Shown here piece after piece: positions 8,805 through 18,668 of a stretch of DNA of 64,000 nt (positions within the stretch are counted from its first letter, which is position 1; every line of letters begins with the position of its first letter). The notes below the pieces were generated by a model. The model made no database searches. It was given only the letters and a program-made list of their open reading frames with translations, and was not told the DNA's origin. This DNA comes from Pedobacter sp. SYSU D00535 (GTDB lineage Bacteria > Bacteroidota > Bacteroidia > Sphingobacteriales > Sphingobacteriaceae): positions 1 to 64,000 of the forward strand of contig NZ_JAFEWD010000005.1 of assembly GCF_017355855.1 (NCBI RefSeq), written 5' to 3'. The position numbers and the translations under genes are program-made.

Positions 8805-9000
8805 ATATCAAGGATATACGTTAAGCGTTTAAACTTATGATTTGTTTGTTAATAAACTATAAATATTTGCGGGAGAAGCGCACTGGAAATTCTGGTGCAA
8901 TTACCTTTCTTAAGTTACAAAAGATGAATCTCGATCTTATAAAACAACTCTTTCTTCTTCTTTGTATAAAACACTAGTTTGGTTTAAATTTTAACGGAAA

Positions 9001-9381
9001 ATGTGCAGCAAGATACTTCTTATTGAGGACGAGGATAATGTGCGGGAAACTATTGACCTTCTTTTAACCACTGCAGGCTACCAGGTTCGGGCGTCGGCGA
9101 CGGGGAAAAATATATTTGAAATAATAGGCGACTTTAATCCAGACCTTATTCTGCTGGATATTCTTCTGGACGGTGTGGACGGAAGGGACATCTGCAGGGA
9201 TATTAAAGCGAATTCGATGACAGCTTCTGTTCCGGTGATTATCCTATCTGCCGTTCCGGAAATATATAATGCAATTATGGACGTAGGTGCAAATGATATT
9301 GTGTCGAAACCTTTTGAAGGAAGCGTTCTGTTAAGCAGAATAGAAAGACAGCTGCTAAACGCGAAGGTGCCGAAGATGTAG
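9001..9381 (+). CDS. Stand-alone response regulator receiver domain
   Basis: A 126-residue CheY-like receiver. The acidic pocket is E9-D10, the phosphoacceptor is Asp53 (LLDILLDG), the switch residue is Ser83 and the conserved lysine is Lys103 (SKPF). There is no output domain, so it acts by protein contact or as a phosphorelay step. No histidine kinase is nearby, so its partner lies elsewhere in the genome. The ATG gives the usual KILLIEDE opening and no Shine-Dalgarno is present. Confidence 0.93.
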   Translation: MCSKILLIEDEDNVRETIDLLLTTAGYQVRASATGKNIFEIIGDFNPDLILLDILLDGVDGRDICRDIKANSMTASVPVIILSAVPEIYNAIMDVGANDIVSKPFEGSVLLSRIERQLLNAKVPKM

Positions 9382-9478
9382 TTCTAACTAGATCTTATCA
9401 ATAGTAAGTACTGACGATTGCTTATCGTACAACCGGAGTAGGAACGCCGCCTTACTGCTGAAAAAAAAGCAACAAAAA

Positions 9479-9506
9479 AAGGCGTCTAAGTTTACCTAAA
9501 CGCCTT
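9479..9506 (-). terminator. Terminator downstream of tRNA-Met
   Basis: AAGGCGT / ACGCCTT arms with further partial pairing inside. On the minus strand the hairpin is followed by a long T-rich run, so it ends transcription of the leftward tRNA-Met gene. Confidence 0.75.
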
Positions 9507-9515
9507 GTTATCCGG

Positions 9516-9589
9516 TAGCGGGGAGCAGGATCGAACTGCCGACCTTAGGGTTATGAATCCTACGCTCTAACCATCTGAGCTACCCCGCC
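9516..9589 (-). tRNA. tRNA-Met (anticodon CAT)
   Basis: The full cloverleaf can be drawn on the minus strand: acceptor arms 9583-9589 and 9517-9523, a D-arm GCTCAG...GAGC, anticodon CAT at 9553-9555 (as ATG on the plus strand) and a T-arm with GTTCGATC. CCA is not encoded. By sequence it resembles elongator Met. A tRNA-Ile with a modified CAT anticodon cannot be fully excluded by eye. Confidence 0.9.
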
Positions 9590-9728
9590 GTTTCCATCCT
9601 AAGCACTAGTAAATCAACTTTCGTTGTCTTTTGGCCCTTCTGAAAATGGAGTTGCAAATATAGTTTAATTTACTTTTCTTTAGAAAAGAAATTCTAAAAA
9701 AAACGCTTGCAATTAGCCAAAGATCAGA

Positions 9729-10109
9729 ATGTCAGAAAAAAAGAAGTTTAGTCTGGAGTACGAAATCAAATCATCGCCTAAAATTTTATTCAGTTTTTTG
9801 AGTGAACCTAACGGCTTAGCTCAGTGGTTCGCAGACGAGGTGACCTACCGCGACCAGGTTTTTACGTTTAATTGGGATGGCGAAGAGCATAAAGCTAAAC
9901 TTTTGTCTGTTAAAGAGAATAAACTGGTCAAGTTTAAATGGATTGATGACGAGCCCCACTGTTTTTTTGAGATGGAAATTATCCAGGATGAACTGACTAA
10001 TGATGTAGCCCTATCTATAACAGATTTTGCCCCGGAGGATGCAGTGGTAGAACGGAAGCTCATTTGGGATAATCAGATTGAATACCTGATAAGCGTATTA
10101 GGAGCCTAG
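9729..10109 (+). CDS. START-like domain protein (SRPBCC superfamily)
   Basis: A 126-residue cytosolic protein of the Bacteroidota START-like family (AHSA1/SRPBCC helix-grip fold). It opens with KKFSLEYEIKSSPKILFSFLSEPNGLAQWFAD-type features: a strand, the helix that grips a ligand cavity, and the L-x-x-WFAD motif. An amphipathic C-terminal helix (WDNQIEYLISVLG) follows. There are no catalytic residues to point to. It probably binds a hydrophobic ligand or partner protein, but the ligand is unknown. It lies 148 bp upstream of the LptF/G permease with the same orientation. Confidence 0.85.
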   Translation: MSEKKKFSLEYEIKSSPKILFSFLSEPNGLAQWFADEVTYRDQVFTFNWDGEEHKAKLLSVKENKLVKFKWIDDEPHCFFEMEIIQDELTNDVALSITDFAPEDAVVERKLIWDNQIEYLISVLGA

Positions 10110-10245
10110 ACACGACAGTTTGACTAGTTTAGGGCCGTAATATTCAGCTATAGACTACGTTTTATTCTTGTTAAAAACCTCCCTGCCGCAGTAGTGCTAT
10201 AAAGGTTAAAAATCAAAGCTCAAAAGCTGGTTGGAGGAATTTGCC

Positions 10246-10253
10246 TAAGTTTG
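10246..10253 (+). promoter_or_regulatory. Candidate -7 element for the LptF/G gene
   Basis: TAAGTTTG matches the Bacteroidota TAnnTTTG element exactly. It ends 4 nt before the GTG start, so transcription would begin at or next to the start codon. No good -33 TTTG lies at the usual spacing. Confidence 0.4.
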
Positions 10254-10257
10254 TAAC

Positions 10258-11688
10258 GTGAAGAAAGTTCATCTTTTGGTAATTAAGGCATTTATCCGGC
10301 CTTTCATAGTTACCTTTTTCATAGTAATGTTTGTACTGTTGATGTTATTTTTATTTAAATACATCGACGACCTTATAGGTAAGGGTTTTGAGTGGTACGT
10401 TATTCTTGAGCTACTCTGGTACGCATCGGCTACGAACGTAGCCATGGCCCTGCCATTGGCAATGCTGTTGTCGTCAATCATGACGTTTGGAGCATTGGGT
10501 GAGAATTATGAGCTGGTAGCCATTAAAGCAGCAGGCATTTCCCTGCAAAAAGCGATGATGCCACTCGTGGTTTTAGTAACCAGCCTTAGTATAGCCGCCT
10601 TTCTATTTTCTGACTATATGCTTCCGGTTGCTAACCTGAAGATGGGATCTTTACTATACGATGTCCGAAACCAGAAATCTGCTTTTTTAATTGAAGAGGG
10701 CGTTTTCAACAATAGTATCCAGGGATATTCTATCAGGGTACAGAAGAAAGATCCGGACGGGCAAACCCTATACAAGGTATTGATCTACGACCATACAGGG
10801 ACTAATGGAAACTTGACGGTCTTAATGGCCGACACGGGAAAGATGTATAAAACGGATGATGATCGGAAGCTGGTTCTTTTGTTGAAAAACGGAGTCCGGT
10901 ACGAGGAAACATCCGGTGATAAAGTCTATAATCCCCGGCAGCGCTTCACCCGGTTTCGGTTTAGAGAGACGGAGCAGGAGTTTGACCTGACGGGATTCGA
11001 GATGAAGCGGACGGACGAGAGCTTGTTTAAAAGCAATTATGCGATGTTGAACTTGCGGCAACTGAGCTACTATAGGGACTCGACCAGGAAAGAGGCGGAT
11101 AGCAGCGCAAAGACCGTCCTCTCTAGTATTCTGCCGATGTATCGGTTATACTCTCTGCCCAACCTTAGCATTACCAAAACTAAGGTGAAAAAGGTGCCCA
11201 CGTATAAAAACACCGTCTTAGACGCACTTCCTCAAGAAAGCAGGACGCAAGCCGTAATTTACGCTCAGGGACAGGTGCGCTCGGTTTCTGACATGCTAAA
11301 TGTGAAAGCCGAGGAGCATGAGAGCTTCTTGAAGAAGATTCGCCGGTATATGGTCGAGTATCAACGTAAGTTTACCCTCTCATTTTCCTGTCTCGTTCTA
11401 TTCTCGATTGGAGCGCCCCTTGGAGCCATCATTCGTAAGGGAGGGCTTGGTCTTCCAGTCGTGATGTCCATCATTTTCTTCCTGATCTTCCACATCATTT
11501 CAACCATTGGGGAAAAGTCAGCAAAAGAAGGTTCTTTGTCGCCGGTGATGGGTATGTGGATAGCCATTTTCGTATTGGCCCCGCTTGGCGCATTCCTCAC
11601 ATACAAGGCTACAGCAGACTCGGCGCTTTTTGACCTTGACTATTACAAACAGCTGTTTCAAAAGCTGATAAAACGGAAGGATAAGTAG
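10258..11688 (+). CDS. LptF/LptG-family permease (YjgP/YjgQ)
   Basis: A 476-residue inner-membrane component of the lipopolysaccharide exporter, which with ATPase LptB extracts LPS from the inner membrane. The N-terminal membrane segments (about 12-35, 55-80 and 100-125), a periplasmic beta-jellyroll in the middle and three C-terminal segments (about 375-455) fit the family. The conserved RPF, ALPLAMLLSSIMTFG and FSIGAPLGAIIRKGGLG regions are present. Translation starts at GTG. It cannot be decided from sequence whether this is the LptF or the LptG copy; many Bacteroidota have two unlinked copies. Confidence 0.9.
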   Translation: MKKVHLLVIKAFIRPFIVTFFIVMFVLLMLFLFKYIDDLIGKGFEWYVILELLWYASATNVAMALPLAMLLSSIMTFGALGENYELVAIKAAGISLQKAMMPLVVLVTSLSIAAFLFSDYMLPVANLKMGSLLYDVRNQKSAFLIEEGVFNNSIQGYSIRVQKKDPDGQTLYKVLIYDHTGTNGNLTVLMADTGKMYKTDDDRKLVLLLKNGVRYEETSGDKVYNPRQRFTRFRFRETEQEFDLTGFEMKRTDESLFKSNYAMLNLRQLSYYRDSTRKEADSSAKTVLSSILPMYRLYSLPNLSITKTKVKKVPTYKNTVLDALPQESRTQAVIYAQGQVRSVSDMLNVKAEEHESFLKKIRRYMVEYQRKFTLSFSCLVLFSIGAPLGAIIRKGGLGLPVVMSIIFFLIFHIISTIGEKSAKEGSLSPVMGMWIAIFVLAPLGAFLTYKATADSALFDLDYYKQLFQKLIKRKDK

Positions 11689-11745
11689 CGCTTATTTCTT
11701 TACGCAGTAATTATATAAGGTAGAATAATCTTATCAGGATTCCCG

Positions 11746-11753
11746 TATTTTTG
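11746..11753 (+). promoter_or_regulatory. Candidate -7 element for ribBA
   Basis: TATTTTTG matches TAnnTTTG and ends 7 nt before the ribBA ATG. A transcript starting at the usual distance would be nearly leaderless. The -33 side is weak. Confidence 0.4.
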
Positions 11754-11760
11754 TAGTCAG

Positions 11761-12981
11761 ATGAGTGTACAATTGAATACCATAGAGGAGGCTATTGAAG
11801 AAATAAAGGCCGGTAAAGTTATTATTGTTGTTGATGATGAAGATCGCGAGAATGAAGGCGACTTTCTAACGGCAGCAAGGAACGCTACGCCGGAAGTGAT
11901 AAACTTTATGGCAAAATACGGCCGTGGCCTAATTTGTGTTCCTCTTACCGAAGAGCGGTGTGATGAGCTGAAGCTGGATTTGATGGTGGGAAATAACACC
12001 GCCACTCACGAAACCAACTTCACGATATCGGTAGACCTGATTGGTCATGGCTGTACTACCGGCATTTCTGCTTCTGATCGATCCAAAACCGTTCAGGCAC
12101 TCATAAATCCAGCTACCAAACCTGAAGAATTGGGCAGGCCCGGCCATATTTTTCCTTTACGGGCAAAAGAAGGCGGCGTATTGCGCAGAACCGGACATAC
12201 AGAGGCAGCAATCGATTTGGCTGCTCTTGCAGGCTTCGAGCCGGCCGGTGTCATCGTAGAAATTATGAAGGAAGACGGTGAGATGGCTCGATTGGATGAT
12301 CTCTTCGAAATTGCTGCTGAACATAATATCAAAATTGTCTCCATCAAAGATCTGATAGAATATCGGTTGAGAACGGAATCGCTCATTAAGAAGGAGGTAG
12401 CTGTGCGGTTGCCGACTGAGTGGGGCGATTTTGAGATGGTCGCTTATACTCAGATCAATACTGGGGAACATCATATTGCATTGGTAAAGGGTAGCTGGGA
12501 ACCAGATGAACCGATACTTGTCCGCGTACACAGTTCCTGCGTTACCGGAGATATATTCGGCTCTTGCCGCTGCGACTGCGGGCCTCAGCTCCACCGGGCA
12601 ATGGAGATGATCGAGGAAGAGGGAAAAGGCGTGATTATCTATATGAATCAAGAGGGCCGGGGCATCGGGCTGATCAATAAATTACACGCCTACAACCTTC
12701 AGGAAAATGGCTTTGATACAGTAGAAGCCAACTTGCAGCTTGGATTTAAGATGGACCAAAGGGATTATGGGGTTGGGGCTCAGATTTTGAGGAGTCTCGG
12801 TGTTAGCAAGATGCGTTTGATGTCTAATAATCCAACCAAAAGAGCCGGTCTTATCGGCTACCAGCTGGAAGTGGTTGAAAACGTTCCCATTGAAATAAAG
12901 TCAAACATTCATAATGAGCTTTATCTTAAAACCAAAAGGGATAAGATGGGACACACAATTATGAATGAGGAAAATAATTAG
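11761..12981 (+). CDS. ribBA: Bifunctional 3,4-dihydroxy-2-butanone 4-phosphate synthase / GTP cyclohydrolase II
   Basis: A 406-residue riboflavin biosynthesis enzyme that makes both precursors of the lumazine step. Residues 1-200 are RibB, with the acidic [11 protein letters not shown] loop (25-35) and the [11 protein letters not shown] motif. Residues about 205-400 are RibA, with zinc-binding Cys260, Cys271 and Cys273 and the QEGRGIGL loop. Both halves appear intact. There is no FMN riboswitch in the short leader and no other rib gene nearby, so regulation is not evident. Its stop overlaps the convergent TamB stop by 4 nt. Confidence 0.97.
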   Translation: MSVQLNTIEEAIEEIKAGKVIIVVDDEDRENEGDFLTAARNATPEVINFMAKYGRGLICVPLTEERCDELKLDLMVGNNTATHETNFTISVDLIGHGCTTGISASDRSKTVQALINPATKPEELGRPGHIFPLRAKEGGVLRRTGHTEAAIDLAALAGFEPAGVIVEIMKEDGEMARLDDLFEIAAEHNIKIVSIKDLIEYRLRTESLIKKEVAVRLPTEWGDFEMVAYTQINTGEHHIALVKGSWEPDEPILVRVHSSCVTGDIFGSCRCDCGPQLHRAMEMIEEEGKGVIIYMNQEGRGIGLINKLHAYNLQENGFDTVEANLQLGFKMDQRDYGVGAQILRSLGVSKMRLMSNNPTKRAGLIGYQLEVVENVPIEIKSNIHNELYLKTKRDKMGHTIMNEENN

Positions 12982-15900
12982 CGATCTCCTGCCCTTCTGG
13001 CGGGAGCACTAGCCGAAGGAGTGCTTGCAGCTGGGGTAGGAGGTGGTATAGCAGGGTTAGGGGCGTTGTTTGGACTACGCTCTTCCCGTCTTTTCTCTCC
13101 AATTAAAGCCCTAAGAAATTCCCCAAAGTTGTCGAAGTCTTGCCTATATACCAAGCCGAGGGCGCTCACATAATTTTCCTGATTTAAGTTTTGGGCAGTT
13201 AGGAAACTTCGGTTGTTTAACTTATTAGAAGCTCTTAAGATCAAACTTCTGTCTTTTTTTAGGAAGTAAAGCGCTTCCACGTCTGTCGTTACCCTGTTTC
13301 CGCCAATTAAATCAAATTCGCTTATCTGGGCATCCCGGTTATCTATGACTCCTCCGGTAATGATCAACCGCTCGTTCAAAAGCCGTACTGAAGCACTCGC
13401 TTCATTTAAGGAACGAATGTTTAGGTCAAGGGATCTGATGTTAAACAGCTCGGCGACAATAGTATTTAACTTGTTGAATACCAACTCAGCTCCGGCACTC
13501 AGTGCTGTTTCTCTCACGGCATCGTCGTTGAGTAACCCCGTATTTGGAGCGAAAGAACGTCGTACAATTAAACTTAAAGCTTGAATTTCCTTGTTGCTAA
13601 CGTCACTGAAATAGTTCTGAAGTTCGTCCTTTATATAAGCATCAGCAGGAAAGTTGACATCAAAGCGGATATCGGGTCTCGTTAAATCCCCGCTTAAATT
13701 GATGATAGCTTCGGTCTGCACCGTTTGGCTTATGGCGGGTCTGTTCGCCGCCTGGTAAAGAGGACCCAGGTTGGCCCGCAATTCGTAAGCTGCAACAAGG
13801 TTAATCGTTGCCTCTGTGGGATCACCGGTCCAACGGATAGAGCCTCCACGCCTTATCTCGAAAATTTTATTGATATAGTCCTGCGCGGTAAATTCATATT
13901 TCCCGCTCGAGATAAGATAATCGCCGTACATCTCGAAGTCCCCGGCGCTGGTAATGTTAAGTCGGAGCGTGGCATCTCCCCGTCCCTGCAGGCGACCAAA
14001 ATCGGTGATGATGTTCACCTGCGAGGCCTCGTCGATTCTGAGATCGAAGGTCATGATAAGCCCTGCAAATGAGGGCTGCCTTACAGAAACATTGCTCGAA
14101 TCTCTTCCGCTAATAAAGGTGATGAAGTCGTTACTCCCAACGGTCTCAGCGGCATTTAATGGGACGTTAAAGACGGTACCTTCCTCCGTTTTTGCATCGA
14201 TATTGATCCGCATGTTATTGGTTGGTCCCGTAAACTTGAAAGTGCCCGTTCCGTAAGCCGTTCCGTAATAGAGGGGATTGTCTTTGGCCGTAGTGTTGAG
14301 TGCCATAAAACGAGTTGCCCGGATCGTTACATCAATGAAGGGACGGTTAGGAGTTTTCATATCAACAGTACCATACGCTACCGCTCTATTTCCATTAATG
14401 TCACGCAGCTCTAGTTCATCTAAATGGATGACACTGTTTTGCACTGTAACATTGTCGGTAATTCTGTAGGGTGTTTTCAGGTAGTTGATAGTAAAGCCAG
14501 CATTCCTCAAGCTGGCTGTTCCATTAATACTTGGATCAAAGATGTTCCCCGTTACCTTTAACCTTGCCGATATATTACCACTCATGTTCGAGACAAGGTG
14601 TTTGATAAAGGGTTGGAAGATGATGATTTCGCTATTGTCCATCATCAGGTCTATGTTTAGCTTGTTTTCCTTAGCATAGGCATTATAGGTTCCGGAAGCA
14701 AAAAGTGTTTCTTTTCCTCCCTTGAGGATATTCATCTCTACATCCACCAGCTTCGTTTCGTCATCAACACTCGCGGTAAGAGTTACATCCCCTACCTCTG
14801 TATTGTTCATAACAAGAGAATCAATAGTGATGTCCGACTCTGCTTTCGGATTTTTGGTTAGCGAGGATAAAGCCATGGTGCCGTTCAGCTCCCCTTGTAA
14901 ATTGATTCCCGCGCTGCTCGTGATCGGATTGAAGGTAGCCAATTTGAACTGTTTAAACTCCGCTTGCAGAATGTCAGCCGGGTCTTGTGAGACTATCCCA
15001 TTTAAAGTAAGCAACTGGTCGTTCCTGAAAAGTTCAAAATTTTCTATGAAGATCTTTCCTTTTTCAAACTTAAGCTTAACCTGTTCCTGGACCCGCCATA
15101 CCTCCCGGTTGATCACTACGTCGGAGGGAAGCACGGAAAGCTTGGCAAGAGTATCCGTTCCAAACTCTATCAGTCCGTTTAAGTCCAACTGGTTCACCGC
15201 GTCTTTGTCCGACAATTTTACGTTCAGCGACAGGCTATCATTTCTTAAAATATTCGCGATGTTGATGTTCTGTATGTAGAGTCGGTCAGTTAGATCAATC
15301 CTATCCGCAGTTGCAAAAATATTTAATGCTGACGGGGTAGTGGATTCGTCAATAATGAAGTTGTTTACTTTGATGTTTTTATATTGGATAAGTGGACTTG
15401 ATCCACTTACCGTAGCCACGTTCTCAGAGGAAATAAAGGTACCATTGAAAATAGCACCTTCGGGGATCTTCACATCTGGTGCAATAATAAGGCTAAGCGG
15501 CTCGAAGTACTTTAGATGGAGCGTAAATTCGAAATTCTGAACACCGAATTTCCCCGTTTTTGCCTTAAGAGATGGAATGTACTGCTTAACCACCGAGGTG
15601 AAGTAGGAAGGCAAGGTATTCAAATCATACTGCCCCTGCAGGCTGGCGTCCAGAATGTCGGAGTCTATAGTTAACGATCGGGCAGAGCCTGTTCCCTTCG
15701 CAACTAAATCCAGCGTATCTACAACAAGTGTATTTCCAGAATGTCTTAAACTGATGTCTCTCAGTTCGAACCGACCTTGGATGTTGTTTAGATTGTTGCC
15801 TGCAAAGTTGGTGCGCAGATTTGCGTTAATACTCACTGTGTCTTTAGAGAACCCCAGTTTATGAAGATTGGCATTACGAACAGTGGCTATAAAGTTGAAT

Positions 15901-17447
15901 TGAGGCAGTTCGGCGTTTAGGTTGACACTTCCGCTAAAGTTGAGCTTCAGGTTCCGGTCATCTATTCGTATGTTCCCATCAAACAGCTTGTTGCTATAAT
16001 CGCCTGATAAGTTGATATTGCTGTAGCGGTAGCCCTTGTAATCAAAGTAGGCAGCCTGGACGTCGAGATCCTCCTGAAGCTCTTTCAATGAAAAACCTCT
16101 GCCGTTGATCTTTGCAGTAAGGGTAGTTCGGCCGAGATCTTTGCGGTTGAGAAGGTCTCCTAAATTGAAGTCGTAAAAACGTACGATACCAGCATATCTT
16201 GGGGTGCCGTTAATGTTGGCGTTAAGGTCGGTTGCTATTCTGCCAAGGCTGGTTTTAAAAGTTCCTTTGGTCGAAAAGTCTTTTATTTTTCCGAAAAACG
16301 TTCCCGCAAAATTAATATTCCCCAATTCGTCAAGGATGGGTGGTAGTTTCTGGCTTTTTCCAGTAAAGGCTTTTAGTAAAACCTGAATGTCTTTTTTATT
16401 GGTATGGGCTTGCGCAAAGCGAAGATTGAAAACAGTGCTGTTAATCTTTGGGAGCCCTTTTACATCGAAGTTACCTTTCACGTAGGTGGCCTGTCCTGCC
16501 TTTGCAACAAAGTTTCTTGCCCTGATGTTGTTTACATATCCGCTTAGGCTACCGTCCATTTTGATGTTAAAATTCATACGGCGGGTAGCATCAGCGAAAA
16601 ACGAAATATCTTTCGAATCAATATAAGAACCTTTCAGCCGTGCTTTTACATATACCTGGCTGATAAACTGCCTGAAGTCTCCGAATTTTGAGTAGGTCAT
16701 TACCAAATAGTTGGAGAGCCTGCTGTTAGGGGTTTCGAGCAATAGTTGCCTGAACTCCATCCTATTTGTGTCGATAACCGCTTCTGTTGTCAGGTTCCTA
16801 AGGTAAAAGCCACTTTTTTCCCGGAAGGTGAGATTGTTCACCTGTGCCTTAAAAAGATGATTTTTAGTGTCGAGATTTAGCACAGTAGTGTTGAGCCGGT
16901 ACAAATCCAGATCGTCGAAATTGATCCGCTTCATCGCATTGTTTCGGTTGTAATTCCGGTACTTGAACTGGATGCTGTTTAGCACTATTTTGTCGACGGT
17001 AATGTTGTAGGGGCGTCTCGTCTTGCTGGGTTTAGGGCTTGGTCTTCCGGTCTTAAAATAATTTACAATGAATTGCAGGTTCGTTGTTCCGTTCTGGTAG
17101 GTTTTCAGGAAGAACTTGCCCTTATCTAATTGCACCGTATTAACGTCGATAATCCTTTCGCTAAAAGATAGTTGATTCAGATCGACCGTAAACCGTGGTG
17201 AATATAAAAGAGTATCTTTGTTCAGATCCTCCACATAGAGGCCCTCGAGTACCAGAGATTTGAAAGGCTTCACGTAAAGGCTCTTGACCTCGATTCTTGT
17301 ATTGAGCTCTTCAGATAAATATTTTGCAACCTTCTTTGCGACAAATGTTTGTACTGGCCGAAACTGCAGCGCCAATAAAAAGGCAGCAAACAGCAGCAGG
17401 ATCGCTACGAAAGTCCAAAGAGTTATTTTAAGAGCTTTTTTAATAAT
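12978..17447 (-). CDS. tamB: TamB-type translocation and assembly module protein (DUF490), non-canonical start
   Basis: A giant AsmA/TamB-like protein, about 1489 residues. It is anchored in the inner membrane and forms a hydrophobic beta-groove thought to carry phospholipids across the periplasm. Repetitive beta-strand segments fill most of its length. The C-terminal 400 residues are the TamB/DUF490 domain ([38 protein letters not shown]), followed by a Pro/Ala-rich tail. The first ATG/GTG/TTG in frame is TTG at 17375, which would delete the membrane anchor. The frame continues upstream with an excellent anchor beginning [13 protein letters not shown] at ATT codons 17447/17444, so an ATT start is proposed. 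No ATG lies between there and the in-frame stop near 17515. Product call firm; start uncertain. Confidence 0.88.
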   Translation of the reverse strand: MIKKALKITLWTFVAILLLFAAFLLALQFRPVQTFVAKKVAKYLSEELNTRIEVKSLYVKPFKSLVLEGLYVEDLNKDTLLYSPRFTVDLNQLSFSERIIDVNTVQLDKGKFFLKTYQNGTTNLQFIVNYFKTGRPSPKPSKTRRPYNITVDKIVLNSIQFKYRNYNRNNAMKRINFDDLDLYRLNTTVLNLDTKNHLFKAQVNNLTFREKSGFYLRNLTTEAVIDTNRMEFRQLLLETPNSRLSNYLVMTYSKFGDFRQFISQVYVKARLKGSYIDSKDISFFADATRRMNFNIKMDGSLSGYVNNIRARNFVAKAGQATYVKGNFDVKGLPKINSTVFNLRFAQAHTNKKDIQVLLKAFTGKSQKLPPILDELGNINFAGTFFGKIKDFSTKGTFKTSLGRIATDLNANINGTPRYAGIVRFYDFNLGDLLNRKDLGRTTLTAKINGRGFSLKELQEDLDVQAAYFDYKGYRYSNINLSGDYSNKLFDGNIRIDDRNLKLNFSGSVNLNAELPQFNFIATVRNANLHKLGFSKDTVSINANLRTNFAGNNLNNIQGRFELRDISLRHSGNTLVVDTLDLVAKGTGSARSLTIDSDILDASLQGQYDLNTLPSYFTSVVKQYIPSLKAKTGKFGVQNFEFTLHLKYFEPLSLIIAPDVKIPEGAIFNGTFISSENVATVSGSSPLIQYKNIKVNNFIIDESTTPSALNIFATADRIDLTDRLYIQNINIANILRNDSLSLNVKLSDKDAVNQLDLNGLIEFGTDTLAKLSVLPSDVVINREVWRVQEQVKLKFEKGKIFIENFELFRNDQLLTLNGIVSQDPADILQAEFKQFKLATFNPITSSAGINLQGELNGTMALSSLTKNPKAESDITIDSLVMNNTEVGDVTLTASVDDETKLVDVEMNILKGGKETLFASGTYNAYAKENKLNIDLMMDNSEIIIFQPFIKHLVSNMSGNISARLKVTGNIFDPSINGTASLRNAGFTINYLKTPYRITDNVTVQNSVIHLDELELRDINGNRAVAYGTVDMKTPNRPFIDVTIRATRFMALNTTAKDNPLYYGTAYGTGTFKFTGPTNNMRINIDAKTEEGTVFNVPLNAAETVGSNDFITFISGRDSSNVSVRQPSFAGLIMTFDLRIDEASQVNIITDFGRLQGRGDATLRLNITSAGDFEMYGDYLISSGKYEFTAQDYINKIFEIRRGGSIRWTGDPTEATINLVAAYELRANLGPLYQAANRPAISQTVQTEAIINLSGDLTRPDIRFDVNFPADAYIKDELQNYFSDVSNKEIQALSLIVRRSFAPNTGLLNDDAVRETALSAGAELVFNKLNTIVAELFNIRSLDLNIRSLNEASASVRLLNERLIITGGVIDNRDAQISEFDLIGGNRVTTDVEALYFLKKDRSLILRASNKLNNRSFLTAQNLNQENYVSALGLVYRQDFDNFGEFLRALIGEKRREERSPNNAPNPAIPPPTPAASTPSASAPARRAGDR

Positions 17448-17489
17448 TTTGCGTTTTAAAGAATAAAAACAAATTAAAATACTTCCGGT

Positions 17490-18491
17490 TTGGCTACCAT
17501 CCTTGCAATCGAATCATCCTGTGATGAAACTTCCGCAGCTATATGTAAAGACGGAAAAATCTTGTCAAATATTATAGCAACTCAAGCTGTCCATCAAAAA
17601 TACGGTGGAGTAGTGCCGGAGCTTGCCTCCCGCGCGCACCAGCAGAACATTATTCCGGTGGTTGAGGATGCAATTTCATCCGCAAAAATAAGGAAAAAAG
17701 ACATTGATGCAGTTGCATTTACGAGGGGGCCTGGCCTATTAGGATCACTTTTGGTAGGAACGTCCTTTTCTAAGGCTTTTGCCCTCGCTAACAATATTCC
17801 CCTGGTGGAAGTTAATCACATGCAGGCGCATATTTTAGCCCATTTTATTGACGACCCCAAGCCCGACTTTCCCTTTCTCTGTCTGACAGTCTCCGGAGGA
17901 CATACGCAGATTGTGCTGGTAAGGGATTACTTTGATATGGAAATCGTGGGGCAAACCACGGACGACGCTGCAGGGGAAGCCTTTGACAAGACAGCAAAAA
18001 TATTGGACCTGCCTTATCCTGGTGGGCCGCTGATTGATAAGTATGCGAAAGAGGGGAATCCCGAAGCCTTTCAGTTTCCGGAGCCTCAAATTCCCGGACT
18101 CGACTTCAGCTTTAGTGGTTTGAAAACGTCTATTCTATATTTCATTCGGGACAGACAGAAAGAGGATCCGAACTTTCTGCAGAATAACATCGCCGATATC
18201 TGTGCCTCCGTTCAGCATCGCATCATAACTATACTGCTGGGTAAGTTAAAGCGGGCCGCAAGAGAATATGGAATTAAAGATGTTTCGATTGCAGGCGGAG
18301 TGTCTGCCAATTCAGGATTGAGGAAAAGTTTGGAAGAGGCGGCTGTGAAATACGGATGGCGTGTTTTCATTCCTGCTTTTCAATACTGTACAGATAATGC
18401 CGGCATGATTGCCATCGCCGGGTATCATAAATTTTTAAAGAAAGACTTTGTCGGACAGGATATTGCGCCGCTGGCAAGGATGAGTTTTTAG
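17490..18491 (+). CDS. tsaD: tRNA N6-adenosine threonylcarbamoyltransferase TsaD
   Basis: A 333-residue Kae1/TsaD protein. It transfers the threonylcarbamoyl group to A37 of ANN-reading tRNAs, using the product of the TsaC/Sua5-type enzyme also encoded here (59491-60057). Metal-ligand histidines His110 and His114 (NHMQAH) are present, as are the SGGHT and DNAGMIA nucleotide-binding motifs. The start is TTG at 17490, giving MATILAIESSCDET, the usual opening of the family. It is divergent from tamB, with only about 40 bp between the proposed starts. The downstream 56-residue gene begins 1 nt after its stop. Confidence 0.96.
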   Translation: MATILAIESSCDETSAAICKDGKILSNIIATQAVHQKYGGVVPELASRAHQQNIIPVVEDAISSAKIRKKDIDAVAFTRGPGLLGSLLVGTSFSKAFALANNIPLVEVNHMQAHILAHFIDDPKPDFPFLCLTVSGGHTQIVLVRDYFDMEIVGQTTDDAAGEAFDKTAKILDLPYPGGPLIDKYAKEGNPEAFQFPEPQIPGLDFSFSGLKTSILYFIRDRQKEDPNFLQNNIADICASVQHRIITILLGKLKRAAREYGIKDVSIAGGVSANSGLRKSLEEAAVKYGWRVFIPAFQYCTDNAGMIAIAGYHKFLKKDFVGQDIAPLARMSF

Positions 18492-18492
18492 T

Positions 18493-18663
18493 ATGAGCTT
18501 TGTAACAATACTTTTTGCCCTTGTTTTTGTAATACCTCTGTTAGTATTTATCTTTTCCATCATCTGGAAGGATAAGGACAAGCGAAAAATTGGCGCCCTG
18601 GTTATCGCAGTGCTGGTTGTCTTTGCGATAATAGTTGCTTCTATTGTGAACCGGGGTAAGTAG
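18493..18663 (+). CDS. Small two-helix membrane protein (56 aa)
   Basis: A 56-residue open frame starting with ATG 1 nt after the tsaD stop and ending 5 nt before the carotenoid desaturase start, so it is very likely translated in the same transcript. It has two hydrophobic segments (about 4-25 and 33-52) separated by a highly charged WKDKDKRK loop. I do not recognise the family. The tight packing between two real genes and the clean membrane topology are the only evidence that it is real. Confidence 0.7.
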   Translation: MSFVTILFALVFVIPLLVFIFSIIWKDKDKRKIGALVIAVLVVFAIIVASIVNRGK

Positions 18664-18668
18664 CTTCT

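Noticed and set aside
14722-15279. A 185-codon open frame antisense to tamB
   Set aside because: It lies entirely inside tamB, has low-complexity Ser/Leu-rich composition and no family features; the tamB frame explains the region.
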